Source of the DNA: JABDJX01 sp039942715
GTDB lineage: Bacteria; Pseudomonadota; Alphaproteobacteria; Rhodobacterales; Rhodobacteraceae
Reading direction: 5' to 3'
Assembly: GCA_039942715.1 (NCBI GenBank)
Contig: JBDVBY010000013.1
Span: forward strand, 1 to 64,000
Length of the DNA stretch: 64,000 nucleotides
Numbering within the stretch: position 1 is the first letter of the stretch; each line of letters begins with the position of its first letter. This document shows, piece after piece, positions 52,035 through 60,921 of this stretch. Position numbers and translations under genes: made by a program. The notes beneath the pieces were generated by a model. It saw only the letters and a program-made list of their open reading frames with translations, had not been told where the DNA came from and searched no databases.

Positions 52035-52787
52035 ATGAACGCTGAATTACATCCTATCATCAGGTTGGCAACGTGGAACATTCGCAAATGCGTGGGTCTA
52101 GATCGCAAGCGTGATCCCCATCGCGTTGCACACACCATTGCTGGGCTTGAGGCGGACGTCATGGTGCTACAAGAGGCCGATAAACGCCTTGGCAGTCGGC
52201 CTGCGGCTTTGACCCGCGACATCGTTGAAAACGAAACAGGATTGCGGCCGGTCGATGTTGGCGGTCACGAAGCAAGTATTGGGTTTCATGGAAATGCAGT
52301 GCTTTTGGCGCCTGAATTAGAAATGACGGATTGTCTATCTGTCCATTTGCCGGGGATCGAGCCACGGGGTGCTTTGATCCTCGATCTAGAAGGCAAGGCA
52401 AGTGTTCGAGTTGTGGCTGTTCATCTTGGTTTGATGCGTTCATCTCGACGTGCACAATTGGCAGCGATCCGTGCGCGGCTTTCGGGTTTGCCTGACCGCC
52501 CCACTGCCGTTCTTGGTGATTTCAATGAATGGTCACAAAGGCGAGGGCTGGAACCTTTGACAGGTTTTGAAGTTCATGCGCCCGGTCTTAGCTTTCATGC
52601 AGCACGCCCGGTTGCCGCGCTTGATCGGATCGCAATCAATCAAAAAATTGAGTTACGCGACGCCAAAGTTGTTGAGAATGCGCAAACGCGCGTGGCCTCA
52701 GATCATTTGCCGGTTTTGGGTGACGTCATAGTTCAAACGACCACTTCCATCTCTTCCTGTTTGCCAACTCCGAACACGCGCTTATAG
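52035..52787 (+). CDS. endonuclease/exonuclease/phosphatase-family protein
   Basis: 250 residues. RLATWNIRKCVG (~10), MVLQEADKR with the metal glutamate, VLGDFNEW (~155) and the terminal SDHLPVLGDV are the four motifs of the EEP fold (DNase I, sphingomyelinase, inositol phosphatases). No signal peptide, so likely cytoplasmic; the substrate may be DNA, phospholipid or a phosphorylated metabolite. Its 3' end overlaps the convergent pncB gene by 55 bases, adding a 19-residue tail after VIVQTT. Confidence 0.82.
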   Translation: MNAELHPIIRLATWNIRKCVGLDRKRDPHRVAHTIAGLEADVMVLQEADKRLGSRPAALTRDIVENETGLRPVDVGGHEASIGFHGNAVLLAPELEMTDCLSVHLPGIEPRGALILDLEGKASVRVVAVHLGLMRSSRRAQLAAIRARLSGLPDRPTAVLGDFNEWSQRRGLEPLTGFEVHAPGLSFHAARPVAALDRIAINQKIELRDAKVVENAQTRVASDHLPVLGDVIVQTTTSISSCLPTPNTRL

Positions 52788-54025
52788 CGTTCAATTTGGT
52801 CCGCAGGCCCCATTGCTTTGCGTGGGTTGTCTGAGAGTTTGACCGTTGGGTTGCCATTCGCACTGACCGCTTTGCACACGATAGAAAAGGGCGCCAATCC
52901 ATCACCGGGCACAAGGCCACGGAAGTCGTTGGTCAACATCGTGCCCCAACCAAAGCTGACGCGCACACGGTCGGCAAAGCGGCTGTGCAGTTCGATAATC
53001 TTATCAACATCCAGCCCGTCTGAGAAAATGATCAGTTTATCAGATGGATCTTCACCGCGGTCCTTCCACCACTGAATGGCAGCTTCCGCTCCAGTAATCG
53101 GATCGCCTGAGTCGATGCGAATGCCGGTCCAGCCGGCCAGCCAGTCTGGTGCGTTTTGTAAAAATTGTTCGGTACCATAGGTGTCGGGCAAAATGATGCG
53201 CAGATTGCCGTCATGTTCTTTGTGCCAGTCGGCCAGAACATCGTAGGGCGCATTGGCGAGGGCGGCGTCGTCTTTTGCAAGGGCCGAGTACACCATCGGC
53301 AGCTCATGCGCGTTTGTGCCAATGGCCTCAAGATCGCGATTTTTGGCAATCAGGCAGTTTGACGTGCCGATAAAGGCATTTCCCAGTCCTTCTGTCATCG
53401 CCTGCACGCACCAATCTTGCCACAGGAAAGAATGCCGTCTGCGTGTGCCGAAGTCAGCCAACTTCAGATCAGTGATGCCGCGCAGTCTTTCGATCTTCTC
53501 CCAGGTGCGGGTCATCGCTTGAGCATAAAGCACCTGCAGTTCGAATTTTCCTAAGTCTTTCAGAACAACTCGAGAGCGCAGTTCCATCAGGATCGCAAGC
53601 GCTGGGATTTCCCAAAGCATCACCTCAGGCCATTTGCCCTCAAAGGTCAGCTCAAACTGTCCGTCGCGCTTCTCAAGGTGATAGGCGGGCAGGCGCAGGT
53701 TTTCGAACCACTCCATGAAGTCAGGGCGGAACATCTGGCGTTTGCCGTAAAACGTATTACCGCGCAGCCACGTTGTTTCTCCACGGGATAGCGATAGCGA
53801 GCGCACATGATCAAGCTGCTCGCGTAATTCGCCCTCGTCCACAATCTCGGCCAGCCGGATTGATTTGGTGCGGTTGATCAAGCTGAAAGTCACATTGGTA
53901 TGAGGTTTGTTGTGAAACACCGACTGACACATCAGCAGCTTGTAAAAATCGTCATCAATCAACGAGCGGACAATCGGATCGATCTTCCACTTGTGGTTCC
54001 AAACGCGCGTTGCAATGTCGACCAT
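52733..54025 (-). CDS. pncB: nicotinate phosphoribosyltransferase
   Basis: 430 residues. Makes nicotinate mononucleotide from nicotinate and PRPP, second step of NAD salvage after pncA (at 8.5 kb). Visible: SLIDDDFYKLLMCQSVF near the N-terminus, FGTRRRHSFLWQDWCVQAM (with the phosphorylated-histidine region), GTSNCLIAKN, and the PRPP-binding VSFGWGTMLTND. Length fits the bacterial enzyme. Overlaps the EEP gene at 3'. Confidence 0.96.
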   Translation of the reverse strand: MVDIATRVWNHKWKIDPIVRSLIDDDFYKLLMCQSVFHNKPHTNVTFSLINRTKSIRLAEIVDEGELREQLDHVRSLSLSRGETTWLRGNTFYGKRQMFRPDFMEWFENLRLPAYHLEKRDGQFELTFEGKWPEVMLWEIPALAILMELRSRVVLKDLGKFELQVLYAQAMTRTWEKIERLRGITDLKLADFGTRRRHSFLWQDWCVQAMTEGLGNAFIGTSNCLIAKNRDLEAIGTNAHELPMVYSALAKDDAALANAPYDVLADWHKEHDGNLRIILPDTYGTEQFLQNAPDWLAGWTGIRIDSGDPITGAEAAIQWWKDRGEDPSDKLIIFSDGLDVDKIIELHSRFADRVRVSFGWGTMLTNDFRGLVPGDGLAPFSIVCKAVSANGNPTVKLSDNPRKAMGPADQIERYKRVFGVGKQEEMEVVV

Positions 54026-54105
54026 TGGCTGGGCCTCCCCCTCAGACCGCCATTTTTGCCTTGGTTTTGGGGGGCTTGTCTAGAGCAGCAGCGCAATACC
54101 GCGCA

Positions 54106-54672
54106 TCATTTGTACTTTCCGCCCGGTTGGTACGTGTCGGCCGGCACACCTGGCCGCGTCTTTGGCCCTAGTCCATCTAAGCTTGGCGCGCGGAGCGGGT
54201 TTTCAAAGTCCTCGAAAGGATTTTTAAACAGCGGTTGTCCCACGGGCCTTGGTCCCAATGGATTTGGCACGCCTGCGCAGCTTACCGGGTGTACTGTTGT
54301 TGGGTTGTCAAATCCCGGTCCCGGCGGTCTTGGTGGAAAAGTTGCGCGACATCCTTGCGTGTCGGAGGAATAGCCGCCAATCGCCAACCCATATTGGAAC
54401 TGCACAACAACAAACTTCGAACTATCGCCAAACTGCGGCGCGGCATAGCCTGCCGGGTTGCGCATGTTGCGATACACGTAAGACACTTGTGCTCCTTCGC
54501 GGATTTTCTGCGTGGGATTTCCCCATTGGGCGACAAACCGCTTTTCGGTTGTTGCACCGGGCACAACGCTTGAGAGCATCGCCGAACGCGAAGATGGCGC
54601 ATCCGCGACAGTGGTGTTCCAAGCCAAACCACCACAGCCAGACAGGAAAAGAACAAGAATCAACAACCTCAT
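54106..54672 (-). CDS. putative lipoprotein
   Basis: 188 residues. The signal ends in the lipobox LFLSGCGG, with the lipid-bearing cysteine at ~13. The mature part starts WNTTVADAPSSR and has an unusual C-terminal half rich in Pro and Gly (PPRPPGPGFDNP, GPRPVGQPLF). No family known. It lies upstream of acpS, divergent. An inverted repeat (CCCTGTT / AACAGGG, 54673-54694) sits directly before its start. Predicted anchored to the outer or inner membrane. Confidence 0.78.
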   Translation of the reverse strand: MRLLILVLFLSGCGGLAWNTTVADAPSSRSAMLSSVVPGATTEKRFVAQWGNPTQKIREGAQVSYVYRNMRNPAGYAAPQFGDSSKFVVVQFQYGLAIGGYSSDTQGCRATFPPRPPGPGFDNPTTVHPVSCAGVPNPLGPRPVGQPLFKNPFEDFENPLRAPSLDGLGPKTRPGVPADTYQPGGKYK

Positions 54673-54732
54673 CCCTGTTACCTACTCAACAGGGGTTGCC
54701 AATTCGTTGAAGCACGCCGCATTTTGCTTCGC

Positions 54733-55143
54733 ATGATCCTCGGCATCGGCACTGATCTTTGCAACATTGAACGTATCGAAGGAACGTTAGAGCGGTTTGG
54801 CGACCGGTTTCGTAATCGCGTGTTCACCGATGTTGAGCAGGCCAAGGCAGAACGTCGACGCGATGTGGCAGGCACTTATGCTAAGCGCTGGGCGGCAAAA
54901 GAGGCGTGTTCAAAGGCACTTGGGACAGGCCTGCGGATGGGGATTGCGTGGAAAGACATGGCTGTTTCGAATCTGCGCAGTGGCCAACCGGTAATGGAAG
55001 TAAATGGTTGGGCGGCTGAACGACTGGCCAAAATGACGCCTGATGGTTTTGAAGCAATCATTCATGTAACTCTTACTGACGACCATCCGTGGGCGCAGGC
55101 CTTTGTTGTGATCGAGGCGCGCCCGATAGCTTCCTTGACTTAA
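54733..55143 (+). CDS. acpS: holo-[acyl-carrier-protein] synthase
   Basis: 136 residues. Transfers 4'-phosphopantetheine from CoA to apo-ACP. MILGIGTDLCNIERIEGTL gives the metal aspartate (~8), and KRWAAKEACSKALGTGL the glutamate (~57). ATG 54733 is chosen; a TTG at 54724 adds only three residues. Followed by lepB 49 bases later, starting the acpS-lepB-rnc-era transcript. Confidence 0.95.
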   Translation: MILGIGTDLCNIERIEGTLERFGDRFRNRVFTDVEQAKAERRRDVAGTYAKRWAAKEACSKALGTGLRMGIAWKDMAVSNLRSGQPVMEVNGWAAERLAKMTPDGFEAIIHVTLTDDHPWAQAFVVIEARPIASLT

Positions 55144-55192
55144 GCGCGCCGCACCCGCAGATAACCTTAGCGTAAAAAAGGGCACTGCTTTT

Positions 55193-55993
55193 ATGTCGAA
55201 CTCACCAGATGACACCTCGAACAGCCTGATGGATGGCCTGGTCGAAACTGTAAAAACTGTTGTCTATGCTCTGTTGATCGCAGGCGTCTTTCGCACCTTG
55301 TTTTTTCAGCCGTTTTGGATCCCGTCAGGATCGATGAAAGATACTCTCCTGATCGGCGATTTTCTGTTCGTCAACAAGATGGCCTACGGATATTCCGCCT
55401 ATTCCTGCCCCTTTGCGCTTTGCCCGGTGTCCGGACGCATCATGGGGTCCGAACCTGAGCGCGGTGACGTTGTGGTGTTCCGTCATCCCGTAAACGGACA
55501 AGACTTTATCAAGCGCGTGGTCGGCTTGCCGGGCGACACTGTGCAAATGCGGTCTGGCCAGCTGTTCTTAAACGGCTCACCGGTGCCACAAGTGCCTGAT
55601 GGTACGTTTGTCGAAACGTATGAACGCCAAGGCCCCATTGGAAACGTGCCTTTGTGCCAGGAAGGCAATCCCGGTGCCGGTGCCGATTGCACCAAGGAAA
55701 AGTTTGTCGAAACTCTGCCTAACGGAGTGCAGCACTCGATCCTGAACGTCACGGATGGGCGCTATGACAACACAGGCGTGTTCTCGGTGCCGGAAGGCCA
55801 GTACTTCTTCGTGGGCGATAATCGCGACAATTCAACAGACAGCCGTGAAAGTCCCGATTTCAACGGTGTTGGGTTCGTGCCTTATGAAAACCTGATCGGG
55901 CGCGCAGACCGTGTTATGTTCTCATCCGCAGGCCGTTCGCTGTTCTTTTTCTGGACATGGCGCATGGATCGCTTCTTTGAAAAGATTGAGTGA
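55193..55993 (+). CDS. lepB: signal peptidase I
   Basis: 266 residues. One N-terminal membrane helix (VYALLIAGVFRTLFFQPFWI), then the catalytic serine in IPSGSMKDTLLIGD (~45) and the lysine in GQDFIKRVVGLPGD (~105), and the conserved FVGDNRDNSTDSR. Cleaves Sec signal peptides at the periplasmic face. Its TGA overlaps the rnc start (TGATG). Confidence 0.96.
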   Translation: MSNSPDDTSNSLMDGLVETVKTVVYALLIAGVFRTLFFQPFWIPSGSMKDTLLIGDFLFVNKMAYGYSAYSCPFALCPVSGRIMGSEPERGDVVVFRHPVNGQDFIKRVVGLPGDTVQMRSGQLFLNGSPVPQVPDGTFVETYERQGPIGNVPLCQEGNPGAGADCTKEKFVETLPNGVQHSILNVTDGRYDNTGVFSVPEGQYFFVGDNRDNSTDSRESPDFNGVGFVPYENLIGRADRVMFSSAGRSLFFFWTWRMDRFFEKIE

Positions 55994-56673
55994 TGCGCAT
56001 CGGCGCTGATCTTGATGCGTTTTGTGAGCGTTTAGGGCATGCCTTTAAGCAGCCCGAGCTTTTGGTGCGCGCTGTCACGCATTCTTCGATTTCAACGGAA
56101 ACCCGCCCTGACAATCAACGTTTAGAGTTTTTGGGTGATCGTGTGCTTGGTCTTGTGATGGCTGAGGCTCTTTTATCGCGTGACAAGGACGCAAGCGAAG
56201 GACAGCTTGCGCCGCGTTTCAATGCGCTTGTCCGCAAAGAAGCCTGTGCTGATGTGGCGCGCCAGATTGATCTTGGCGCTGTGCTGAAATTGGGTCGCTC
56301 CGAAATGATGTCTGGTGGTCGCAAGAAAGAAGCGCTTTTGGGTGACGCGATGGAGGCGGTGATTGCGGCGGTTTATCAGGATGCGGGATTTGAAGCGGTG
56401 CGTGCGGTTATCCTTCGGCACTGGGGCAAACGGATAGAAACGGTGAAAGCCGATGCGCGCGACGCAAAGACCAGTCTTCAGGAATGGGCGCAAGCGCGCG
56501 GGCAGAATCCGCCCAAGTACGTTGAAATTGCGCGGGATGGACCGGATCATGCGCCTTTGTTTACGGTAGCAGTGAAGTTGGACAGCGGAGAGACTGAGAC
56601 TTCCAAAGCTGCCTCAAAACGTGCGGCGGAACAGTCAGCGGCGCAGGCGTTGCTAGAAAAACTGGAAAAGTGA
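55993..56673 (+). CDS. rnc: ribonuclease III
   Basis: 226 residues. Cleaves double-stranded RNA, e.g. rRNA precursors. The RNase III signature RLEFLGDRVLGL (~38-49), catalytic glutamate in LGDAMEAVIAAVYQD, and the C-terminal double-stranded RNA-binding domain (KTSLQEWAQARGQNPPKY ... KAASKRAAEQSAAQALLEKL) are present. ATG 55993 (the GTG three bases before is possible). The stop overlaps the next start. Confidence 0.97.
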   Translation: MRIGADLDAFCERLGHAFKQPELLVRAVTHSSISTETRPDNQRLEFLGDRVLGLVMAEALLSRDKDASEGQLAPRFNALVRKEACADVARQIDLGAVLKLGRSEMMSGGRKKEALLGDAMEAVIAAVYQDAGFEAVRAVILRHWGKRIETVKADARDAKTSLQEWAQARGQNPPKYVEIARDGPDHAPLFTVAVKLDSGETETSKAASKRAAEQSAAQALLEKLEK

Positions 56674-57296
56674 TGGTTAATAATACGCGTGAAATTCGAG
56701 CCGATATTGAAGGCAAGGCGGCCCTCTTGGTGATTGATATTCAGGCCAGCACTTTCATCGACGACAGCAAAGAGCGGTCCATTGATAACATGCCTGGCTA
56801 TCGCCAACGTATGGAAACGGCAAAGCTTTTGATCGATCGCGCACATGCTGCGGCCATTCCGGTCATCTTCATTCAAGAAATTCATCGCTCCGATGGTATA
56901 GATTTCGGCCGCGAACTTGATGGCGATGAAGATGTGCACTGCTTAGACAATGATCCGCGCACGGAAATTGCCAAATCCGAGATGGGATTTCGATCTGGTG
57001 ACTACGTCGTTCAAAAACGGCGGTACTCTGCATTCTTCGGGACTGATTTGGAGATCTTGCTGCGGGGCCTGAAGGTTGAAACGCTTATCATGTGCGGTGG
57101 TCTGACAGATGTTTGCGTGCACTACACTTTCGTGGACGGGCATCAGTCGGACTACTTTTGCCGAGTGGTTGAAGACTGTGTTGCAGGGTCCAGTGTCGAA
57201 GCGCATCAAGCTGCGCTAAATGCCATGGAATATTTGCAATCCGGCGGCGTACAACCTTTGGCGCATATGTTGGCCGCAATGGAGAACTACTCGTGA
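56673..57296 (+). CDS. isochorismatase-family cysteine hydrolase
   Basis: 207 residues. LLVIDIQASTFIDD (metal/catalytic Asp), QKRRYSAFFGTDLE (Lys in a shifted position) and MCGGLTDVCVHYT with the catalytic cysteine show the isochorismatase/nicotinamidase fold. Not closely like pncA; substrate unknown, possibly an amide such as N-carbamoyl compounds. It is inserted between rnc and era and coupled to rnc by TGATG, thus part of their transcript. Confidence 0.87.
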   Translation: MVNNTREIRADIEGKAALLVIDIQASTFIDDSKERSIDNMPGYRQRMETAKLLIDRAHAAAIPVIFIQEIHRSDGIDFGRELDGDEDVHCLDNDPRTEIAKSEMGFRSGDYVVQKRRYSAFFGTDLEILLRGLKVETLIMCGGLTDVCVHYTFVDGHQSDYFCRVVEDCVAGSSVEAHQAALNAMEYLQSGGVQPLAHMLAAMENYS

Positions 57297-57321
57297 TGAC
57301 GCGCAACCGGAGACCAATAGT

Positions 57322-58230
57322 ATGAACACCCGCGCAGGCTTCGTAGCCCTAATTGGTGAGCCGAATGCGGGCAAGTCGACGCTTTTAAACCGGATGGTGG
57401 GGGCCAAGGTCTCTATCGTAACGCACAAAGTGCAGACGACGCGGGCGCGTATCCGCGGGGTGGCCATCGAAGGCGATACACAGATCGTTTACGTCGACAC
57501 ACCCGGTCTCTTTCGCCCACGCCGCCGCCTTGATCGCGCGATGGTTGCTGCTGCTTGGAGCGGGGCGTCTGATGCCGATATCGTTGTGATGATGATAGAA
57601 GGGCACCGTGGGATTACCGAAGGTGTTAGCGCCATTTTGGACGGCTTAGCCGAGCGTGGCGGCGATGTGCCGGTGCTGTTGGCGATCAACAAGATAGACC
57701 GTGTCGATGCGCCTGTGCTTTTGGCGCTGACAAAAGAGCTGAACGAGCGATTTGCCTTCTCTGAGACTTTTATGATCTCGGCTGAAAAAGGTCACGGCGT
57801 TGATGATTTGCGCAAATGGCTAGCCTCTGAGCTGCCGGAGGGCCCTTGGCTCTATCCGGAAGATCAGATTGCCGATTTGCCGATGCGGATGATTGCAGCT
57901 GAGTTGACACGCGAAAAGCTGACGCTGCGGCTGCATCAGGAATTGCCCTACCAACTGACGGTGGAAACCGAAGGCTGGGAGGAAAAGAAAGATGGCAGCG
58001 TCAAGATCGACCAGATCATTTACGTGATGCGCGATGGGCATAAAGGCATTCTGCTCGGCAAAAAAGGCGAGACGATCAAGGCGGTAGGGAAATTAGCCCG
58101 CGAAGATATTACTGAATTCCTGGGGCGCAAAGTGCATCTTTTCCTTCAGGTTAAGGTCCGGCCTGGATGGTTGGACGAGGCCGAACGGTATTCAGAAATG
58201 GGGCTCGATTTCTCGGACGGCAAGGCATGA
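57322..58230 (+). CDS. era: GTPase Era
   Basis: 302 residues. Assembles the 30S subunit by binding 16S rRNA near its 3' end. GTP motifs GEPNAGKST (G1), DTPGL (G3) and INKIDRV (G4) are followed by the KH domain (ILLGKKGETIKAVGKLAREDITEFLGRKVHLFLQVKV). ATG 57322 is chosen for its GGAG 9 bases upstream; a longer frame from 57220 lies within the previous gene. The ATGA overlap couples it to the next gene. Confidence 0.97.
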   Translation: MNTRAGFVALIGEPNAGKSTLLNRMVGAKVSIVTHKVQTTRARIRGVAIEGDTQIVYVDTPGLFRPRRRLDRAMVAAAWSGASDADIVVMMIEGHRGITEGVSAILDGLAERGGDVPVLLAINKIDRVDAPVLLALTKELNERFAFSETFMISAEKGHGVDDLRKWLASELPEGPWLYPEDQIADLPMRMIAAELTREKLTLRLHQELPYQLTVETEGWEEKKDGSVKIDQIIYVMRDGHKGILLGKKGETIKAVGKLAREDITEFLGRKVHLFLQVKVRPGWLDEAERYSEMGLDFSDGKA

Positions 58231-58628
58231 TGAAATCGTCGCATCCAGAGGTTGCCCTATGGACCTACGAAAGCGCATCGCGGGGCTATTTTGGGTATCA
58301 CTTACGGGCAAAATCTAAAGCCGCCCGCATGAAGATGCATCTAAAGCTCGCAGCCCTGATGCCGTCAAAGTCCGTTCTGCTTCGCTTGGGCGCACAGCTT
58401 GACGATCCGCTGAGTGCTGGTTGGACCCGGACAGAATACCCATATCTGTCGCTCACACGTTCAAATCAGCCTATTGAAAATGAGGGGGTAAGATTGGCAA
58501 TCCCTGACGACAGTTGGCCGCTTTTTATTGCGTTGCTTGCACGAATAGATGCCGAGGACGAAGAATCTGTAAACGTCGTCACCCCAAGCGGTCATGTCCC
58601 TTTGTGGATATGGCCGGATGCTGAATGA
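58227..58628 (+). CDS. conserved hypothetical protein downstream of era
   Basis: 133 residues; ATG 58227 overlaps the era stop (ATGA). It contains VALWTYESASRGYFGYHLRAKSKA at the start, a helical stretch and ends PSGHVPLWIWPDAE. No catalytic motif recognised. The same spot next to era and DUF1491 suggests a role tied to ribosome or membrane biology, but this is position only. Its stop overlaps the DUF1491 start. Confidence 0.7.
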   Translation: MMKSSHPEVALWTYESASRGYFGYHLRAKSKAARMKMHLKLAALMPSKSVLLRLGAQLDDPLSAGWTRTEYPYLSLTRSNQPIENEGVRLAIPDDSWPLFIALLARIDAEDEESVNVVTPSGHVPLWIWPDAE

Positions 58629-58954
58629 GTAGGCTAACCACAGAAATATGGGTGGCGGCCTATCTGACTCGCCTGCGCATTGCCACGATCCCTGTGTTTA
58701 TCGTTCAAAAGGGGGATGGCACGGCAGGGGCGGTCTTAGTCAAAGTGAATACGCTTGACGGTAAGGCTTGCTGCTACCAACGGTCTTTCGATTTGATGTC
58801 TGGCGAGAGGTCTTGGGTCGTTCTGGCCGATGGCGAAGAGGCAAAGGTGGATGACAGCATTGCCAAACAGAAAGGGTTTGATCCCGATCTTTGGGTGATC
58901 GAGGTCGAAACCCGCGAGGGACGTCATTTGTTGGATGAGCCTGGGTTGGCGTAA
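58625..58954 (+). CDS. DUF1491 protein
   Basis: 109 residues, matching DUF1491: TEIWVAAYLTRLRIATIPVFIVQKGDGTAGAVLVKVN, then FDLMSGERSWV and DLWVIEVETREGRHLLDEPGL. Common near era-recO in alphaproteobacteria; function unknown. Overlaps the preceding gene by 4 bases. Convergent with the exported-protein gene at 58959. Confidence 0.87.
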   Translation: MSRLTTEIWVAAYLTRLRIATIPVFIVQKGDGTAGAVLVKVNTLDGKACCYQRSFDLMSGERSWVVLADGEEAKVDDSIAKQKGFDPDLWVIEVETREGRHLLDEPGLA

Positions 58955-58958
58955 CGGG

Positions 58959-59459
58959 TCAGGACTTACAATCTGTCCATGGGATAGTCAGACTGGGTTT
59001 CGCACCAAATGTGCCTTCCTCCGACTCTCCGTCCCCTTCCAAAACGACCTTCGCTCCGGTGAGTTCGGAGCCAGCTACAGTAATTTCGCGTGCATTGATC
59101 GTGTCGTCCAAATCGATTGTAAAAGACACAACGGCGTCGGGACCAAGTCCCGCAAGGTTCAAAGAAAGTACTTGATCTCCATCAAGCACCTCAGGTGCAC
59201 GCGTTACAAGAGAGCCGCCTGATACAAGTTCAAATGGTTGAAAAACCTCAACGCCAGCTCCGTTGCCGGTAACATCAAAGATCAGAGCGCCGGCTGAAGG
59301 ATGCAAGTCTACGGTAAGTTTCATCGGCCCGGTCGCACAGGCCGAATTTTCTATCACAAAGCGGTCTTTTGGCGCTCCTTCGATGAATGTCACGGAAATG
59401 TCTGCCATTGCTGGAAGTCCAGTGGACATTATTGCTGCGGCCAGTGCTTGCGTCTTCAT
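58959..59459 (-). CDS. exported protein, possible aggregation-factor-like domain
   Basis: 166 residues. A signal peptide (KTQALAAAIMSTGLPAMA) precedes an acidic beta-rich domain: DVTGNGAGVEVFQPFELVSG and APEVLDGDQVLSLNLAGLGPD. I associate this pattern weakly with proteins labelled aggregation factor core in marine Rhodobacteraceae; not certain. One cysteine pair may form (SACATGP and WTDCKS). Predicted periplasmic or secreted. Confidence 0.68.
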   Translation of the reverse strand: MKTQALAAAIMSTGLPAMADISVTFIEGAPKDRFVIENSACATGPMKLTVDLHPSAGALIFDVTGNGAGVEVFQPFELVSGGSLVTRAPEVLDGDQVLSLNLAGLGPDAVVSFTIDLDDTINAREITVAGSELTGAKVVLEGDGESEEGTFGAKPSLTIPWTDCKS

Positions 59460-59528
59460 TAATCTATACCGTGTTTTTCTATGCTCGGGGTAGATGTTGT
59501 CCGGATCTTCACAAAGTCAAACGGCATG

Positions 59529-60170
59529 TCAGTCTATCTGCTGTGTTAGGCTCAAAACTTCTGGCCCCAAATCTTCGACTATCAGCGCAACGCCTTTTGC
59601 ATTTGGATGGATTCCATCGCGCTGCATGAAGTCTCGCAAGGTAGCGGCCCGATCTTCTTGTGATGCTAAAGCGCCGAGAAAATTGGGATGATACAAAGTG
59701 TCATATGACTGTGCCAAAGCGGGATACATCGCATCAAACGCTTCTTCGAAGTCCGCTCCATAGTTAGCAGGTGCGTCCATGCCGATCAAAAGAATTGGCA
59801 ATCCTTTGTCACGGGCAACCTTAAGTATGCCATCTAGGTTGGCGCGGCTAACCGCAGGGTCAATCCCGCGCAAAAGATCGTTCCCACCAAGTGCCACAAT
59901 CAGCGCGTCAACGTCATCAGTCAGCGTCCAGGCGATACGCGAAAGCCCACCTGCGGTTGTATCCCCGGAAACGCCCGCATTGATAACGGTCACATCGGCG
60001 CCATTGGAGGTAAGCCAGTTGGACAATTGCGCAGTAAATCCCTCCTCAGCAGGCAAGCCATAGCCTTGCGTCAAACTGTCTCCCAAAGCGGCAACCGTGA
60101 CTGGCTCAGCGGAAACCGTGCCCGCCATCAGACCCACACTTACAATTGTCGCCAATCCAACGTTGCACAT
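59529..60170 (-). CDS. tesA: GDSL/SGNH arylesterase (TesA-like)
   Basis: 213 residues from ATG 60170; the longer frame runs into the divergent ABC gene. A signal peptide (cleavage near VSA) is followed by ALGDSLTQGYGLP with the catalytic serine, VALGGNDLLRG (Gly-Asn), and the late DGIHPNAKG with Asp and His. Multifunctional acyl hydrolase of the periplasm. Divergent from the ABC ATPase gene with 49 bases between, as in the E. coli tesA / ybbA / ybbP arrangement. Confidence 0.93.
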   Translation of the reverse strand: MCNVGLATIVSVGLMAGTVSAEPVTVAALGDSLTQGYGLPAEEGFTAQLSNWLTSNGADVTVINAGVSGDTTAGGLSRIAWTLTDDVDALIVALGGNDLLRGIDPAVSRANLDGILKVARDKGLPILLIGMDAPANYGADFEEAFDAMYPALAQSYDTLYHPNFLGALASQEDRAATLRDFMQRDGIHPNAKGVALIVEDLGPEVLSLTQQID

Positions 60171-60219
60171 GCGACGTATAAACCCATATCCCCTAGAGGG
60201 CACGACGATCGGAGACAGA

Positions 60220-60921
60220 ATGGCCGAGACACTTCTTGCGTTGAAAGATGCCAAGCTTGCATTGGACGGCAATGCTGGCAGGATTGAAATCCTGAAAGGC
60301 ATCACACTGGATGTTAAAGCCGGTGAAACGCTGGGGCTTGTTGGGCCTAGTGGGTCGGGCAAGTCGTCGCTCCTTATGCTTATGGGCGGGCTTGAGCGCG
60401 CCACGGGCGGTCAGGTGACAGTGTTGGGTCACGATCTGACGGCGCTTGGCGAAGACGCTTTGGCCCGCGTCCGCAGAGAACATATGGGGGTGGTTTTCCA
60501 ATCCTTCCACCTAATTCCGACAATGACTGCGCTGGAAAATGTCGCAACCCCGCTAGAGCTGGCTGGCGCAGATGATGCGTTTGAGCGTGCGGCGGCCGAA
60601 CTTGAAGCCGTTGGACTTGGTGCGCGCAAGGATCACTACCCTGCGGAAATGTCAGGTGGAGAGCAGCAACGCGTGGCACTGGCCCGTGCGGCTGCGCCGC
60701 GTCCCAAGCTGCTTTTGGCGGACGAACCAACCGGTAATCTTGATGCGTCAACCGGTGCCACGATCATGGATATGCTTTTTGACCTGAACGCGCGGCACGG
60801 TGCCACTTTGGTGCTTGTCACCCACGCGCCCGAGTTGGCGGAACGGTGCAGTCGCGTCGTGCGTCTTGTCGATGGGCAGGTAGATAGCCAAGAAAGCGGT
60901 GCTCAAGAGGCTGCGGAATGA
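60220..60921 (+). CDS. ABC transporter ATP-binding protein (YbbA-like)
   Basis: 233 residues. Walker A GPSGSGKSSLLMLMGGLE, the signature MSGGEQQRVALARA, and Walker B LLLADEPTGNLD are intact. Belongs to the LolD/MacB/FtsE type with a FtsX-type partner, here the next gene (ATGA overlap). ATG 60220 is chosen, with GGAG 5 bases upstream; the longer frame starts inside tesA. Substrate unknown; relatives act in lipoprotein sorting or mechanotransmission. Confidence 0.93.
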   Translation: MAETLLALKDAKLALDGNAGRIEILKGITLDVKAGETLGLVGPSGSGKSSLLMLMGGLERATGGQVTVLGHDLTALGEDALARVRREHMGVVFQSFHLIPTMTALENVATPLELAGADDAFERAAAELEAVGLGARKDHYPAEMSGGEQQRVALARAAAPRPKLLLADEPTGNLDASTGATIMDMLFDLNARHGATLVLVTHAPELAERCSRVVRLVDGQVDSQESGAQEAAE

